Part shown: positions 55,506 through 64,000 of the stretch, one piece after another
How positions within the stretch are numbered: position 1 is the first letter of the stretch
Layout: the number at the start of each line of letters is the position of its first letter
Assembly: GCF_016107705.1 (NCBI RefSeq)
Contig: NZ_JAEHGC010000014.1
Coordinates: forward strand, 62,001-126,000
Length of the DNA: 64,000 nt
Origin: Neobacillus cucumis
GTDB lineage: Bacteria; Bacillota; Bacilli; Bacillales_B; DSM-18226
Direction of reading: 5' to 3'
The notes under the pieces: model-generated
Seen by the model: only the letters and a program-made list of their open reading frames with translations
Told to the model about the DNA's origin: nothing
Databases searched by the model: none
Program-made: the position numbers and the translations under genes

Positions 55506-56491
55506 GTATTCTAGTTTTAGGTGGGGCTGGCTATATTGGTTCACACGCTGTATATCAATTAATCGATCAAAATTTCCAAGTCGTTGTCATCGATAATTTG
55601 CAAACAGGACACCGGGATGCTGTCCATCCAAAAGCAAGTTTTTACGAAGGAGATATCCGTGACCGCGAGTTTATGCAATCAGTTTTTGAAAAAGAAACCA
55701 TTGACGGCATCCTCCATTTTGCTGCGAACTCTCTGGTAGGAGAATCAATGACGGAACCGTTAAAATACTTTGATAACAATGTGTACGGAACCCAAATCGT
55801 GCTGGAGATGATGAAGGAATTCGGAGTAAAACACATCGTCTTTTCTTCAACAGCAGCGGTATACGGTGAACAAATGGTCATGCCGATTACAGAAGCCGCA
55901 GCTACGAATCCAACCAATACGTACGGCGAAACAAAACTGACGATGGAAAAAATGATTTCCTGGTGTGAGAAAGCTTTTGATCTTAAATATGTGTCACTTC
56001 GTTATTTTAACGTTGCCGGAGCAAGAGGGGACGGTCAGATTGGCGAGGACCATAATCCGGAAACCCATCTAATTCCTGTTGTTTTAGAAGCGGCTCTCGG
56101 AAAAAGAACTGCTGTAACGGTATTTGGTGAAGATTATGATACAGCGGATGGTACCTGTGTCCGCGATTATATTCATGTCGAGGACCTAATTGCTGCGCAC
56201 TTGCTGGCCCTAAAACTTTTGCGAAATGGCGGGGAGAGTAATGTGTTCAATCTTGGCAGCAGCCAAGGATTTTCAGTAAAAGAAATTATTGAGACTGCAA
56301 AAGAGGTAACGGGCATTGAACTACCTGTTGTCATGGGCGAACGCCGATCAGGCGACCCAAGCACTCTTATCGCTTCTTCGGAAAAAGCTAAGCGGATACT
56401 AGGCTGGAACCCGACCAGGACATCCATCCGCGAAATCATTCGTGATGCATGGAACTGGCATCAGCATCATCCGAACGGCTATCAAAAATAG
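55502..56491 (+). CDS. galE: UDP-glucose 4-epimerase
   Basis: A 329-residue short-chain dehydrogenase of the extended class that interconverts UDP-galactose and UDP-glucose. The NAD loop is GGAGYIGSH at residues 7-15, the catalytic serine and tyrosine lie in FSSTAAVYG and TYGETK, and RYFNVAGA and YDTADGTCVRDYIHV are GalE signatures. It overlaps galK by four bases and is followed by galT after 11 bp, so it belongs to the operon. Confidence 0.95.
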   Translation: MSILVLGGAGYIGSHAVYQLIDQNFQVVVIDNLQTGHRDAVHPKASFYEGDIRDREFMQSVFEKETIDGILHFAANSLVGESMTEPLKYFDNNVYGTQIVLEMMKEFGVKHIVFSSTAAVYGEQMVMPITEAAATNPTNTYGETKLTMEKMISWCEKAFDLKYVSLRYFNVAGARGDGQIGEDHNPETHLIPVVLEAALGKRTAVTVFGEDYDTADGTCVRDYIHVEDLIAAHLLALKLLRNGGESNVFNLGSSQGFSVKEIIETAKEVTGIELPVVMGERRSGDPSTLIASSEKAKRILGWNPTRTSIREIIRDAWNWHQHHPNGYQK

Positions 56492-56502
56492 AGGTGAAAA
56501 AA

Positions 56503-57978
56503 ATGATTGAACATGTAATCCAGCAATTACTGAACCAAGCACTTGCTGCCCAATTAATACAGCAGGAAGATGAGATTTATGCCCGAAACCAAATCTTGAC
56601 GCTGCTGAAATTAACAGAGTTTAAGGAACCCGAGTCTTTAATAGAATCAGGTCCCTCCATCCCCGATTTGCTTGAGCTGATTGTCGGCTATGCTTGCGGG
56701 CAAGGGATCATTGAGGACCTTTTTGATGAAAAAGAAATTTTTTCAAGCAAGGTAATGAACTGTTTGATGGCAAGGCCGTCAACGGTGAATCAGATATTTT
56801 ATGAAAAATATAAACAAAGTCCACAAACAGCAACCGACTATTTTTATGATTTAAGTAAAAACAGTAACTATATCCAAATGAAACGGATCTCCAAAAATAT
56901 TGAGTATAAAGCGGCAACCGATTATGGTGAATTGGATATAACTATTAATCTATCAAAGCCTGAAAAAGATCCGAAGAGTATTGCGCTAGAGCGGGAAGCG
57001 AAAAAGAATGATTACCCGAAATGTCTGCTCTGTATTGAGAATGAGGGCTATGCGGGGAGAATTGGCCACCCGGCCCGCTCCAATCACCGGATGATCCGTG
57101 TCAATCTTTTGGAGCAAGACTGGTATTTACAGTACTCGCCATATGTGTACTACAATGAGCATTGCATTGTCTTGTCTGAAAACCATACAGATATGAAAAT
57201 AAGCCCGGTGACCTTCTTGCGTATCTTAACATTTGTGGAGCAATTTCCTCATTACTTTCTCGGCTCGAATGCAGATCTGCCGATTGTCGGCGGCTCGATT
57301 TTATCCCATGATCACTACCAGGGCGGCAACTATGAATTTGCGATGGCGAAGGCGGATTCAGACTGGAATTTTACCATTGATGGATTTCCTAACGTTCAAG
57401 GGTCAGTGGTGAAATGGCCGATGTCGGTTATTCGCCTGTGTTCGGAAGAAAAAGCAGCCCTTGTAGAGGCAGGCGCACATATCTTAACAAAATGGAAAAA
57501 CTATAGTGATGTTTCGCTTGGAATTCTAGCGGCTACCGACGGAACGCCGCATAATACGATTACCCCAATTGCCCGAAAAAGGGGGGCCATTTTCGAATTG
57601 GATTTGGTTCTTCGGAACAACCGGACGAGTGAGGAGCATCCGCTGGGAATCTTCCACCCGCATCAAGATGTTCATCATATTAAGAAGGAAAACATTGGCC
57701 TGATTGAAGTGATGGGACTTGCTGTTTTACCCGCACGTTTAATGGATGAACTGGAAGAGGTGGAAAAGTTTATCCAGGGCCAAGCAGCGGTAGTTGCGGA
57801 CTATCATATGGAGTGGGCTAAGCAGTTAAAAGCACGTTTTTCTAACGAAATGGATGCAGGCCTATTCGTAAAAGAAGAAGTCGGCAAGAAGTTCCTACGG
57901 GTGCTCGAGGATGCCGGTGTATTTAAACGAAATGAAGAGGGAGCAGCCGGGTTTAAACGTTTTATTGTGTCATTATAA
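56503..57978 (+). CDS. galT: Galactose-1-phosphate uridylyltransferase, class II
   Basis: A 491-residue enzyme that exchanges galactose-1-phosphate and UDP-glucose. It belongs to the long Firmicutes class of GalT, recognisable from its helical N-terminus, GRIGHPARSNHRMIRVNL, GGSILSHDHYQGGNYEFAM with the active-site histidines, and FHPHQDVHHIKKENIGLIEV. The start is ATG 56503 behind AGAGGTGA; the frame is open back into galE but without a ribosome site. galM follows 18 bp later. Confidence 0.94.
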   Translation: MIEHVIQQLLNQALAAQLIQQEDEIYARNQILTLLKLTEFKEPESLIESGPSIPDLLELIVGYACGQGIIEDLFDEKEIFSSKVMNCLMARPSTVNQIFYEKYKQSPQTATDYFYDLSKNSNYIQMKRISKNIEYKAATDYGELDITINLSKPEKDPKSIALEREAKKNDYPKCLLCIENEGYAGRIGHPARSNHRMIRVNLLEQDWYLQYSPYVYYNEHCIVLSENHTDMKISPVTFLRILTFVEQFPHYFLGSNADLPIVGGSILSHDHYQGGNYEFAMAKADSDWNFTIDGFPNVQGSVVKWPMSVIRLCSEEKAALVEAGAHILTKWKNYSDVSLGILAATDGTPHNTITPIARKRGAIFELDLVLRNNRTSEEHPLGIFHPHQDVHHIKKENIGLIEVMGLAVLPARLMDELEEVEKFIQGQAAVVADYHMEWAKQLKARFSNEMDAGLFVKEEVGKKFLRVLEDAGVFKRNEEGAAGFKRFIVSL

Positions 57979-57996
57979 ACGAGGGAGCAAGAAACC

Positions 57997-59046
57997 ATGG
58001 AAATAACTGAACAAGTGTTCAGCAATGATAATAGTCGGCAGGTAATCGAATATACACTTGCCAACGATTCAGGCATGTCTGTCTCGTGCCTGAATTACGG
58101 TTGTGTGATTACGAAAATCATGGTCCCGGACCGGAACGGACATATCGAAAATGTTGTGCTCGGATTCGACAACTTTAATGATTACTTAGAGTGGTCTCCG
58201 TATTTTGGCGCCGTTGTGGGCCGGGTGGCAGGCCGAATTAAAGAGGCTCGTTTTGAGTTGGATGGAAAAGAATATCTTCTTGCGAAAAATGAGGGAGCTA
58301 ACCATCTTCACGGCGGTCAAAAAGGCCTTAACTCCGTAATTTGGCAGGCTGAAAAACTGGAAAAAGACCAGGCAATCGGTATAAAGTTTTTTTATCACTC
58401 TCCGGATGGTGAAGAGGGCTATCCAGGTAATTTAGAGACAGCAGTTACGTATCTATTAACCAATAATAATGAATTACAAATAACGTTTGAAGCGAGAACT
58501 GACCAAAAAACGCTGGTCAATTTAACGAATCATTCTTATTTTAATTTGAGCGGTCATATAAAACGGGATATTACTGAACACATCCTGCAGCTGGACAGCC
58601 ATCGCTTTTTAGAATTGGGGCCGGATTTAATTCCCACTGGTAAAATGATCGAGACTGCCGGGACTCCGTTTGATTTTAGCCAAGGAAGAAGATTGCGGGA
58701 TGGGATGAATTCAACGTACGATCAGAATGTTTTGGTTGGAAATGGCTACGACCACCCGCTGATTTTTTCAAAAAAAGGTGAGAATTGCGTTTGGCTCAAA
58801 GATGAAGGAAGTGGACGTGCGCTTGAGGTAACAACAGATCAACCATGTGTTGTCCTCTATACTGGCAATTTTTTAGAGGGGTCCTATTCGATTTCAGGTG
58901 TTTCGGCTCGGGATTATTTAGGAGTTTGTCTGGAAACACAGGGCTTTCCGGATGCGATTCATCATCCAGCGTTTCCATCTATCATTTTGAATCCAGAAGA
59001 AGTATACTTTGGGAAAACAACGTATCGTTTCTTTGTTAATCAATAA
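57997..59046 (+). CDS. galM: Aldose 1-epimerase (galactose mutarotase)
   Basis: A 349-residue mutarotase that converts beta-galactose, released by beta-galactosidase, to the alpha form used by GalK. Active-site residues are visible: the histidine in NEGANHLHGG, the histidine in NLTNHSYFNLSGH, and the glutamate in LETQGFPDAIHHPAF. The length is typical. GAGGGAG precedes the ATG at 57997. The LacI-family regulator follows 12 bp after the stop codon. Confidence 0.94.
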   Translation: MEITEQVFSNDNSRQVIEYTLANDSGMSVSCLNYGCVITKIMVPDRNGHIENVVLGFDNFNDYLEWSPYFGAVVGRVAGRIKEARFELDGKEYLLAKNEGANHLHGGQKGLNSVIWQAEKLEKDQAIGIKFFYHSPDGEEGYPGNLETAVTYLLTNNNELQITFEARTDQKTLVNLTNHSYFNLSGHIKRDITEHILQLDSHRFLELGPDLIPTGKMIETAGTPFDFSQGRRLRDGMNSTYDQNVLVGNGYDHPLIFSKKGENCVWLKDEGSGRALEVTTDQPCVVLYTGNFLEGSYSISGVSARDYLGVCLETQGFPDAIHHPAFPSIILNPEEVYFGKTTYRFFVNQ

Positions 59047-60046
<1,000 letters not shown>

Positions 60047-60048
<2 letters not shown>

Positions 60049-60086
60049 AACGCATGGAACATTAAAACAGTTCCATGCGTTTTTTT
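60047..60086 (+). terminator. Terminator of the gal operon
   Basis: AAAACGCATGGAAC pairs perfectly with GTTCCATGCGTTTT (14 bp, 9-base loop), followed by more T residues. Confidence 0.93.
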
Positions 60087-60213
60087 GGTTTTTTAACCAA
60101 ATTTTAATTTTATTAAGGGAATGTTAAGGATTTCTCACAATAATAGGCTTATCAAAATAAATCAACCATGGGCATGCAGGGCGCAAGCTAACCGTGGAAA
60201 AAGGAGTTAAAAA

Positions 60214-61173
60214 ATGAAGAAATGGATTGCCATGATCATATGTGTGTTAGTCATTGGATTTGTCGGGTATCAGTATTATGCCTCAAAATCAAGCGCTCAA
60301 GAGGTTTCGACACAGATTCGAACAGCGGTGGTGCAAAAAGGAAAATTAGAGGTAAAGGTCAGTGGGTCCGGTATAATACAGCCAGTTACTAGTGAGGATA
60401 TTAAATCAACAATCGATAATGATGAAATCGATGAAGTGTTAGTTGCAGCTGGTGACAGGGTAAACGAGGGCGATAAATTGGTTACTTTTACGGATGACAG
60501 TGCCCCGATTACAGCTCCTGCGGATGGTACGATCACATCGGTTTCCGTTGCTGCCGGGGAACGAGTCACAAACGGCCAGGCTGTTGCCCATCTGACAAAC
60601 TATAAAAATTTAAAAACAGTCGTCCAAATGGATGAACTGGATATTCCAAAAATTAAAAAGGATCAAAAGGTTAGTGTTACGGTCAGCTCTTACCCGGATA
60701 AAACTTACTCTGGTAAGGTAACAGCAATTGCGAATGAGGGAACATCCTCAAACGGTTCCTCAACCTTTGATGTGACGATTAAAATTAGTAATCCTGATAA
60801 CTTAAAGGTGGGGATGAGTACGGAAGCAAGCATATTAACCGCTAGTAAGGAAAATGCCTTGTACGTTCCAATAGATGCCGTACACTCGGCTAATAATCAA
60901 AAGTATGTGATGGCTATTACCGCAAGTGCAGCTGCTGAGCAATCAAGCGGCACCCAGCAATTGACGGTAAAAACAGGTCTGGCAAATGACGATTATATTG
61001 AAATAATCCAAGGAGTTACGGAAGGCCAATCCATTCAATTGCCACAGTTAGCGAACTCCTCCTCTACTAATTCAGGAAATATGATGAATAGTATGGGAGG
61101 AATGGGCTCCATGGGTGGTGGTATGCCTCCAAGCGGCGGAGGACAGGTACAAGGAGGAAGGAGTGGTAATTAA
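60214..61173 (+). CDS. HlyD/MacA-type periplasmic adaptor protein
   Basis: A 319-residue membrane-anchored adaptor. One N-terminal helix (residues 3-22) is followed by a split biotinyl-lipoyl domain (around [10 protein letters not shown] and [22 protein letters not shown]), a beta-barrel ([21 protein letters not shown]) and a C-terminal tail rich in Gly, Met and Ser. The usual long coiled coil is missing, as in Gram-positive members. Such adaptors work with MacB-like ABC exporters. The partner ATPase gene next to it is broken. AAAGGAG precedes the ATG. Confidence 0.85.
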   Translation: MKKWIAMIICVLVIGFVGYQYYASKSSAQEVSTQIRTAVVQKGKLEVKVSGSGIIQPVTSEDIKSTIDNDEIDEVLVAAGDRVNEGDKLVTFTDDSAPITAPADGTITSVSVAAGERVTNGQAVAHLTNYKNLKTVVQMDELDIPKIKKDQKVSVTVSSYPDKTYSGKVTAIANEGTSSNGSSTFDVTIKISNPDNLKVGMSTEASILTASKENALYVPIDAVHSANNQKYVMAITASAAAEQSSGTQQLTVKTGLANDDYIEIIQGVTEGQSIQLPQLANSSSTNSGNMMNSMGGMGSMGGGMPPSGGGQVQGGRSGN

Positions 61174-61292
61174 CGAGCCAGCCGATGATTCTGCTTGCTG
61201 ACGAACCAACCGGGGCACTTGATAGTAAAACAAGCAAGGAAATTCTTCAGGTGATGAAGGAGTTGCATGAATTAGGTCAAACATCATCTTAA
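61173..61292 (+). pseudogene. Remnant of a MacB/LolD-type ABC ATPase
   Basis: In frame from 61173 the sequence reads [19 protein letters not shown], then [19 protein letters not shown] and stop. This is the Walker B and D-loop region of an export ATPase, with no start codon, Walker A or signature motif. One missing base near 61283 would restore the normal continuation QTIILI after ELG. The remnant starts at the stop codon of the adaptor gene, so the ATPase gene that once followed the adaptor has been deleted and frame-shifted. No permease gene is left. From 61293 to 61447 I see nothing further. Confidence 0.85.
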
Positions 61293-61447
61293 TTAAAAGG
61301 AACCTATTTATAGGCAGCGGATCAGATTTGTCAGGAACAAGGGGAATTTATAGCAATTATTTTTCTCTAATGCTAAAAAGTTGGACTTAAGCAAGACTTA
61401 AGGTTTTATCATCATAATAAAATAATCAATTAAGAGGAGATGGATCA

Positions 61448-62005
61448 ATGAAAAAAACACGAAAAGCCCATTTATGGATTGGGTTGATTGCTTCAATATT
61501 AATCTTAATGGAGTCAATTACAGGATTATTAATGAATGAGCCATGGTTGGTTGGACAGTCCACACAAATGGAAGGAAAGGGCAGCTTTCAGCCGCAGCAG
61601 ATGAATCAAGGGACAGCGGCATCTGGTTCGAGTCAAACAGCCGGGCAGGCTAACGCTCAGAACCAAGAGCAAAATTCTCTAAATGGACAAAGTCAGACAA
61701 GCGGTCAAACGTCCAATGGCCAACCACAAGGTCAGATGGGGGGTAACGCCAACGGTCAATTTCTGGAACAAAAAGGTATGACGGGTGGGCCAGGGGGAGA
61801 ACGCGGAACCTCCGGTACCTTCATGGGTATCATTAGAGGGCTTCACGAAGGCAGAATCGGAACAACAAACATCAAGTGGCTGATTGACCTGACTGCACTG
61901 GCGATGATTTTCCTAACCGGATCTGGAATCTTCTTATCCATGAAGGTCTTACGGGCTGATAAAATAAGAAGAAATCGGAAAAATGGTGAGAAGGCTGTCG
62001 TGTAA
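61448..62005 (+). CDS. PepSY-associated-type membrane protein with Gln/Gly-rich loop
   Basis: A 185-residue protein with two membrane helices. The first (RKAHLWIGLIASILILMESITGLLM) and the second with GLHEGRIG just before it (IKWLIDLTALAMIFLTGSGIFLSM) match the PepSY-associated transmembrane family. Between them lies a low-complexity loop of about 75 residues dominated by Gln, Gly, Asn and Ser, an unusual insertion. The gene probably belonged to the same export cluster as the adaptor upstream. GAGGAGATGG precedes the ATG at 61448. Confidence 0.72.
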   Translation: MKKTRKAHLWIGLIASILILMESITGLLMNEPWLVGQSTQMEGKGSFQPQQMNQGTAASGSSQTAGQANAQNQEQNSLNGQSQTSGQTSNGQPQGQMGGNANGQFLEQKGMTGGPGGERGTSGTFMGIIRGLHEGRIGTTNIKWLIDLTALAMIFLTGSGIFLSMKVLRADKIRRNRKNGEKAVV

Positions 62006-62012
62006 AAATAGA

Positions 62013-62045
62013 AAGAACTCCTTGAATTATTTTCAAGGAGTTCTT
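62013..62045. terminator. Bidirectional terminator
   Basis: AAGAACTCCTTGAA pairs perfectly with TTCAAGGAGTTCTT (14 bp, 5-base loop), between convergent genes; it overlaps the end of the dedA-type gene. Confidence 0.88.
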
Positions 62046-62635
62046 AATCTTATTCTTCTTTTTCGCTGATAGGCATAAAGAATAATGGTGACCAGGATGA
62101 AAAGGATGATTAAAATAATGCTGTATCTCGAAAAATAGCCTGCGACAGCTGTCCAATTTTCTCCCAATATCCTTCCTAATGTAATAAAGCTAAAACACCA
62201 AATCACAGCACCCGAATAAGCAAATAAGGCAAACTTTTTATAGGTATAGCTATTAATCCCGGCAAGATAGGCGGTAATATGACGGATTCCTGGGATAAAA
62301 AAGCCGATCAATAAGAGGAAGGGTCCCATTTTCATAAATAATTTTTTCGTCCGATTCACTCGTTCTTCTGTAATATGTAGCTTTGGCCCATATCGATTTA
62401 AAAAAGGCACCCCTAATTTTACTCCTAGGAGATAGCTTAATGTGATCCCACCGCAAGCTCCGCTTGCCGCACAAAGAAGGGAAGGAATGAAGCTAAGATT
62501 CCCTTGAAAAACGTTATATCCCACATAGGTAAGAAGAACCTCATCTGGAATCGGAAGTCCAATAATGCCGCCAATTAAGGCGATAATAATTCCCATGTAT
62601 CCGAAATGAGCAATTAAGTAACTTAGTTGATGCAT
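62033..62635 (-). CDS. DedA-family membrane protein
   Basis: A 200-residue protein with about five hydrophobic segments. The family marks are LPIPDEVLLTYVGY near the start and GPFLLLIGFFIPGIRHITAYLAG in the middle, where the conserved arginine and glycines lie. DedA proteins act in membrane lipid carrier recycling and pH or cation homeostasis; some flip undecaprenyl phosphate. Which role applies here is unknown. A GGAAG lies ten bases before the ATG at 62635. It is a single gene, convergent with the PepSY-like gene. Confidence 0.88.
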   Translation of the reverse strand: MHQLSYLIAHFGYMGIIIALIGGIIGLPIPDEVLLTYVGYNVFQGNLSFIPSLLCAASGACGGITLSYLLGVKLGVPFLNRYGPKLHITEERVNRTKKLFMKMGPFLLLIGFFIPGIRHITAYLAGINSYTYKKFALFAYSGAVIWCFSFITLGRILGENWTAVAGYFSRYSIILIILFILVTIILYAYQRKRRIRLRTP

Positions 62636-62852
62636 GTTATTAACACTTCCAGTTAGATTTATAATGCCTTACCTATGTATTTTTCCTAAAGTGAATTGGG
62701 ATATACAATTAGTTGTATTTCGGTTATTTGTGGTGAGGGGAGGAAGTCGAGGGAATCTTCGCTCCCTATAGGCAATATACTAGAAGTAAACTAAAAACAG
62801 CGTAATCGTTGTATTTCTTATAAAATTTTATTGGAATCAGGGGGGAATAACC

Positions 62853-63320
62853 ATCGATAACCAATTTATGAAAGCGGCTGTGGATATTGCTCTTAACAAT
62901 GTGCTGACAAACAGCGGGGGTCCGTTCGGCGCCGTTATTGTCAAAAACGGAAGGGTTATTAGCATGGGTCGGAATCAAGTGGTGGCGGGAAAAGACCCTA
63001 CGGCCCATGCGGAGGTTCAAGCCATACGGTCGGCCTGTTTGCATTTAAACAGCTATGACATAACTGATTGCGAGCTATACACAAGCTGCGAGCCATGCCC
63101 AATGTGTTTGGGAGCCATCTATTGGGCGAAAATCAAAGCCGTTTATTATGCAAATACCTCAGAGGACGCAGCCCGAATCGGCTTTAACGACCAATTTATC
63201 TATGAACAACTCTGTCTGCCAAAGAATCAGCGCACCATCCCAATGACCCAAATCCTCACCCAAAACTACCAACAACCCTTCCAAGCCTGGCAGCACACAT
63301 CCGCCAAAACTCACTACTAA
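62853..63320 (+). CDS. guaD: Guanine deaminase, apparently with an ATC start codon
   Basis: A 155-residue zinc deaminase that converts guanine to xanthine. The zinc site is HAEVQAI and SCEPCPMCLGAIYWAK; GGPFGAVIVKNG and FIYEQL are shared with B. subtilis GuaD (156 residues). The ribosome site GGGGGG at 62840-62845 lies seven bases before ATC 62853, which would give MDNQFMKAAVDIALNN, in register with the N-terminus of other GuaD proteins. The first ATG in frame is at 62868, 22 bases from the site, and would remove five conserved-position residues. Either ATC is used or a G was misread or mutated to C. Confidence 0.82.
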   Translation: MDNQFMKAAVDIALNNVLTNSGGPFGAVIVKNGRVISMGRNQVVAGKDPTAHAEVQAIRSACLHLNSYDITDCELYTSCEPCPMCLGAIYWAKIKAVYYANTSEDAARIGFNDQFIYEQLCLPKNQRTIPMTQILTQNYQQPFQAWQHTSAKTHY

Positions 63321-63363
63321 AAGAAGCGACATTGAAAAGTGAAAATTAAAAGTGACATTAAAG

Positions 63364-63416
63364 GTGACAGGCACCGTTCGTGGACTTTTTGGTCATTTTG
63401 TCCGCGTGAGGTGGAC
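63364..63416 (+). repeat. Dispersed hairpin repeat, copy 12
   Basis: GTGACAGGCACCGTTCGTGG, ACTTTTTGGTCA, TTTTGTCCGCG, AGGTGGACA. Two leading phrases, AAAGTGAAA and AAAGTGACA, precede it. The rest of the gap to 63590 contains a TATAAT at 63550 but no convincing -35 box. Confidence 0.88.
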
Positions 63417-63590
63417 AGTTTATCGATTTTAAGAGGAAATATAGGAGAAATTTATCTTCTGTGTTTCCTTTTTTTGTTGGGGAAAAAATTTTTTTGTAGT
63501 GTAAACGCCTCCATGAGTGGAAATTTCTATATTCGAAATAGATATGGAGTATAATATGAGGAAGAAAAAAACAATCAGGAGAAGAGACTA

Positions 63591-64000
63591 TTGAATAAAC
63601 AAAATAGCAAATACCGTTGGGTTGTTTTTGCCTCGGTATTGTTTACGTATTTTTTAATTGTCAGTCAAAGAACGGCACCGGGATTAATTACGGACCAGTT
63701 AATGAAGGATTTTAATTTAACCGCATCCACCATCGGGTTAATGACAAGTATTCAATTTTTGGCCTATGCCGGATTGCAAATTCCAATCGGTATTTTGTCA
63801 GACAGGTTTGGCCCGAATTTTTTCCTTATTATTGGTACATTGCTGAATGCGATTGGAACGGTAGTATATAGTCTTGCGCCTAATGGAGCGATCCTTGTTC
63901 TTTCTCGATTATTAGTGGGTATGGGGGATGCGACCATTTGGGTGAACCTTGTATTAATTTTAAGTCAATGGTTCAAAGTAAAGGAATTTGTGGGACTGCT
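63591..64000 (+). CDS. MFS transporter, N-terminal part
   Basis: The start is TTG 63591, behind AGGAGAAG; 136 residues are visible before the window ends. Four hydrophobic helices are seen, with the family loop GILSDRFGPN between helices 2 and 3, and SQRTAPGLITDQLMKDF after helix 1, which is common in the major-facilitator branch of anion or drug/metabolite carriers. The substrate cannot be given from this part. It is the last gene and is cut by the window edge. Confidence 0.82.
   Translation, partial: MNKQNSKYRWVVFASVLFTYFLIVSQRTAPGLITDQLMKDFNLTASTIGLMTSIQFLAYAGLQIPIGILSDRFGPNFFLIIGTLLNAIGTVVYSLAPNGAILVLSRLLVGMGDATIWVNLVLILSQWFKVKEFVGL

Noticed and set aside
60214..61292. Complete MacA-MacB export system
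   Set aside because: Only the adaptor is intact; the ATPase is a short fragment without Walker A and the permease domain is missing.
63339..63554. 71-residue open frame after guaD
   Set aside because: It covers dispersed repeat copy 12 and its flanks, with no ribosome site and no recognisable protein sequence.

Overview
The window comes from a low-GC Gram-positive bacterium of the family Bacillaceae. Ribosome binding sites are strong AAGGAGG types, TTG and GTG starts are common, and the protein set (YkuK, YerD, TcyP, YtrA/YtrB, GuaD, YesM/YesN-type two-component systems, class II GalT) is Bacillus-like. A Neobacillus-like genome is my best inference, not a demonstrated identification. No rRNA, tRNA, CRISPR array, transposase or prophage gene was seen.

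Layout. 1-16.7 kb is housekeeping and accessory metabolism: the end of an EAL phosphodiesterase, a LytTR regulator with a CoA-transferase, a PAS histidine kinase, YkuK, two membrane proteins, an orphan acetolactate-synthase-like enzyme, a divergent IclR / amidinohydrolase / permease locus, YerD, a small zinc ribbon and two convergent DinB proteins. 16.9-27.5 kb is a first galactoside block: GH36 alpha-galactosidase, a membrane-anchored sugar-binding sensor with a LytS/YesN-type two-component system, then the galactose importer MglB-MglA-MglC. 27.7-31.5 kb is a YtrA-regulated ABC transporter operon with an ECF sigma factor. 31.5-37.2 kb holds a phosphotransferase and a class I ribonucleotide reductase operon behind a cobalamin riboswitch. 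37.3-41.7 kb has a cystine importer, an orphan branched-chain-type binding protein and an M20 amidohydrolase. 42-60 kb is a second galactoside block: response regulator and kinase, CUT1 sugar importer without its own ATPase, GH2 beta-galactosidase, second GH36 alpha-galactosidase, then galK-galE-galT-galM and a LacI-family regulator. 60-64 kb has a HlyD-type adaptor next to a broken ABC ATPase, a PepSY-like membrane protein, DedA, guanine deaminase and the start of an MFS transporter.

How the genes work together. The two blocks form a pathway for alpha- and beta-galactosides. Oligosaccharides enter through the CUT1 importer and free galactose through Mgl. Cytoplasmic GH2 and GH36 enzymes release galactose, and mutarotase, kinase, uridylyltransferase and epimerase feed it into UDP-sugars and glucose phosphate. 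Both importers are placed next to their own two-component system, and cre-like sites lie upstream of both binding-protein genes.

The most unusual feature is the intergenic DNA. A roughly 54-bp hairpin repeat (GTGACAGGCACCGTTCGTGGACAAA, variable loop, TTTGTCCGTG, then a GTGGAC tail) occurs twelve times between genes, often with extra AAAGTGACA phrases in front. Other intergenic spaces carry different short phrases repeated at fixed pitch: CGCAAATAAA every 21 bp, CTGTTTTATC at 21 bp, and a 51-52 bp hairpin unit six times between nrdE and nrdF.
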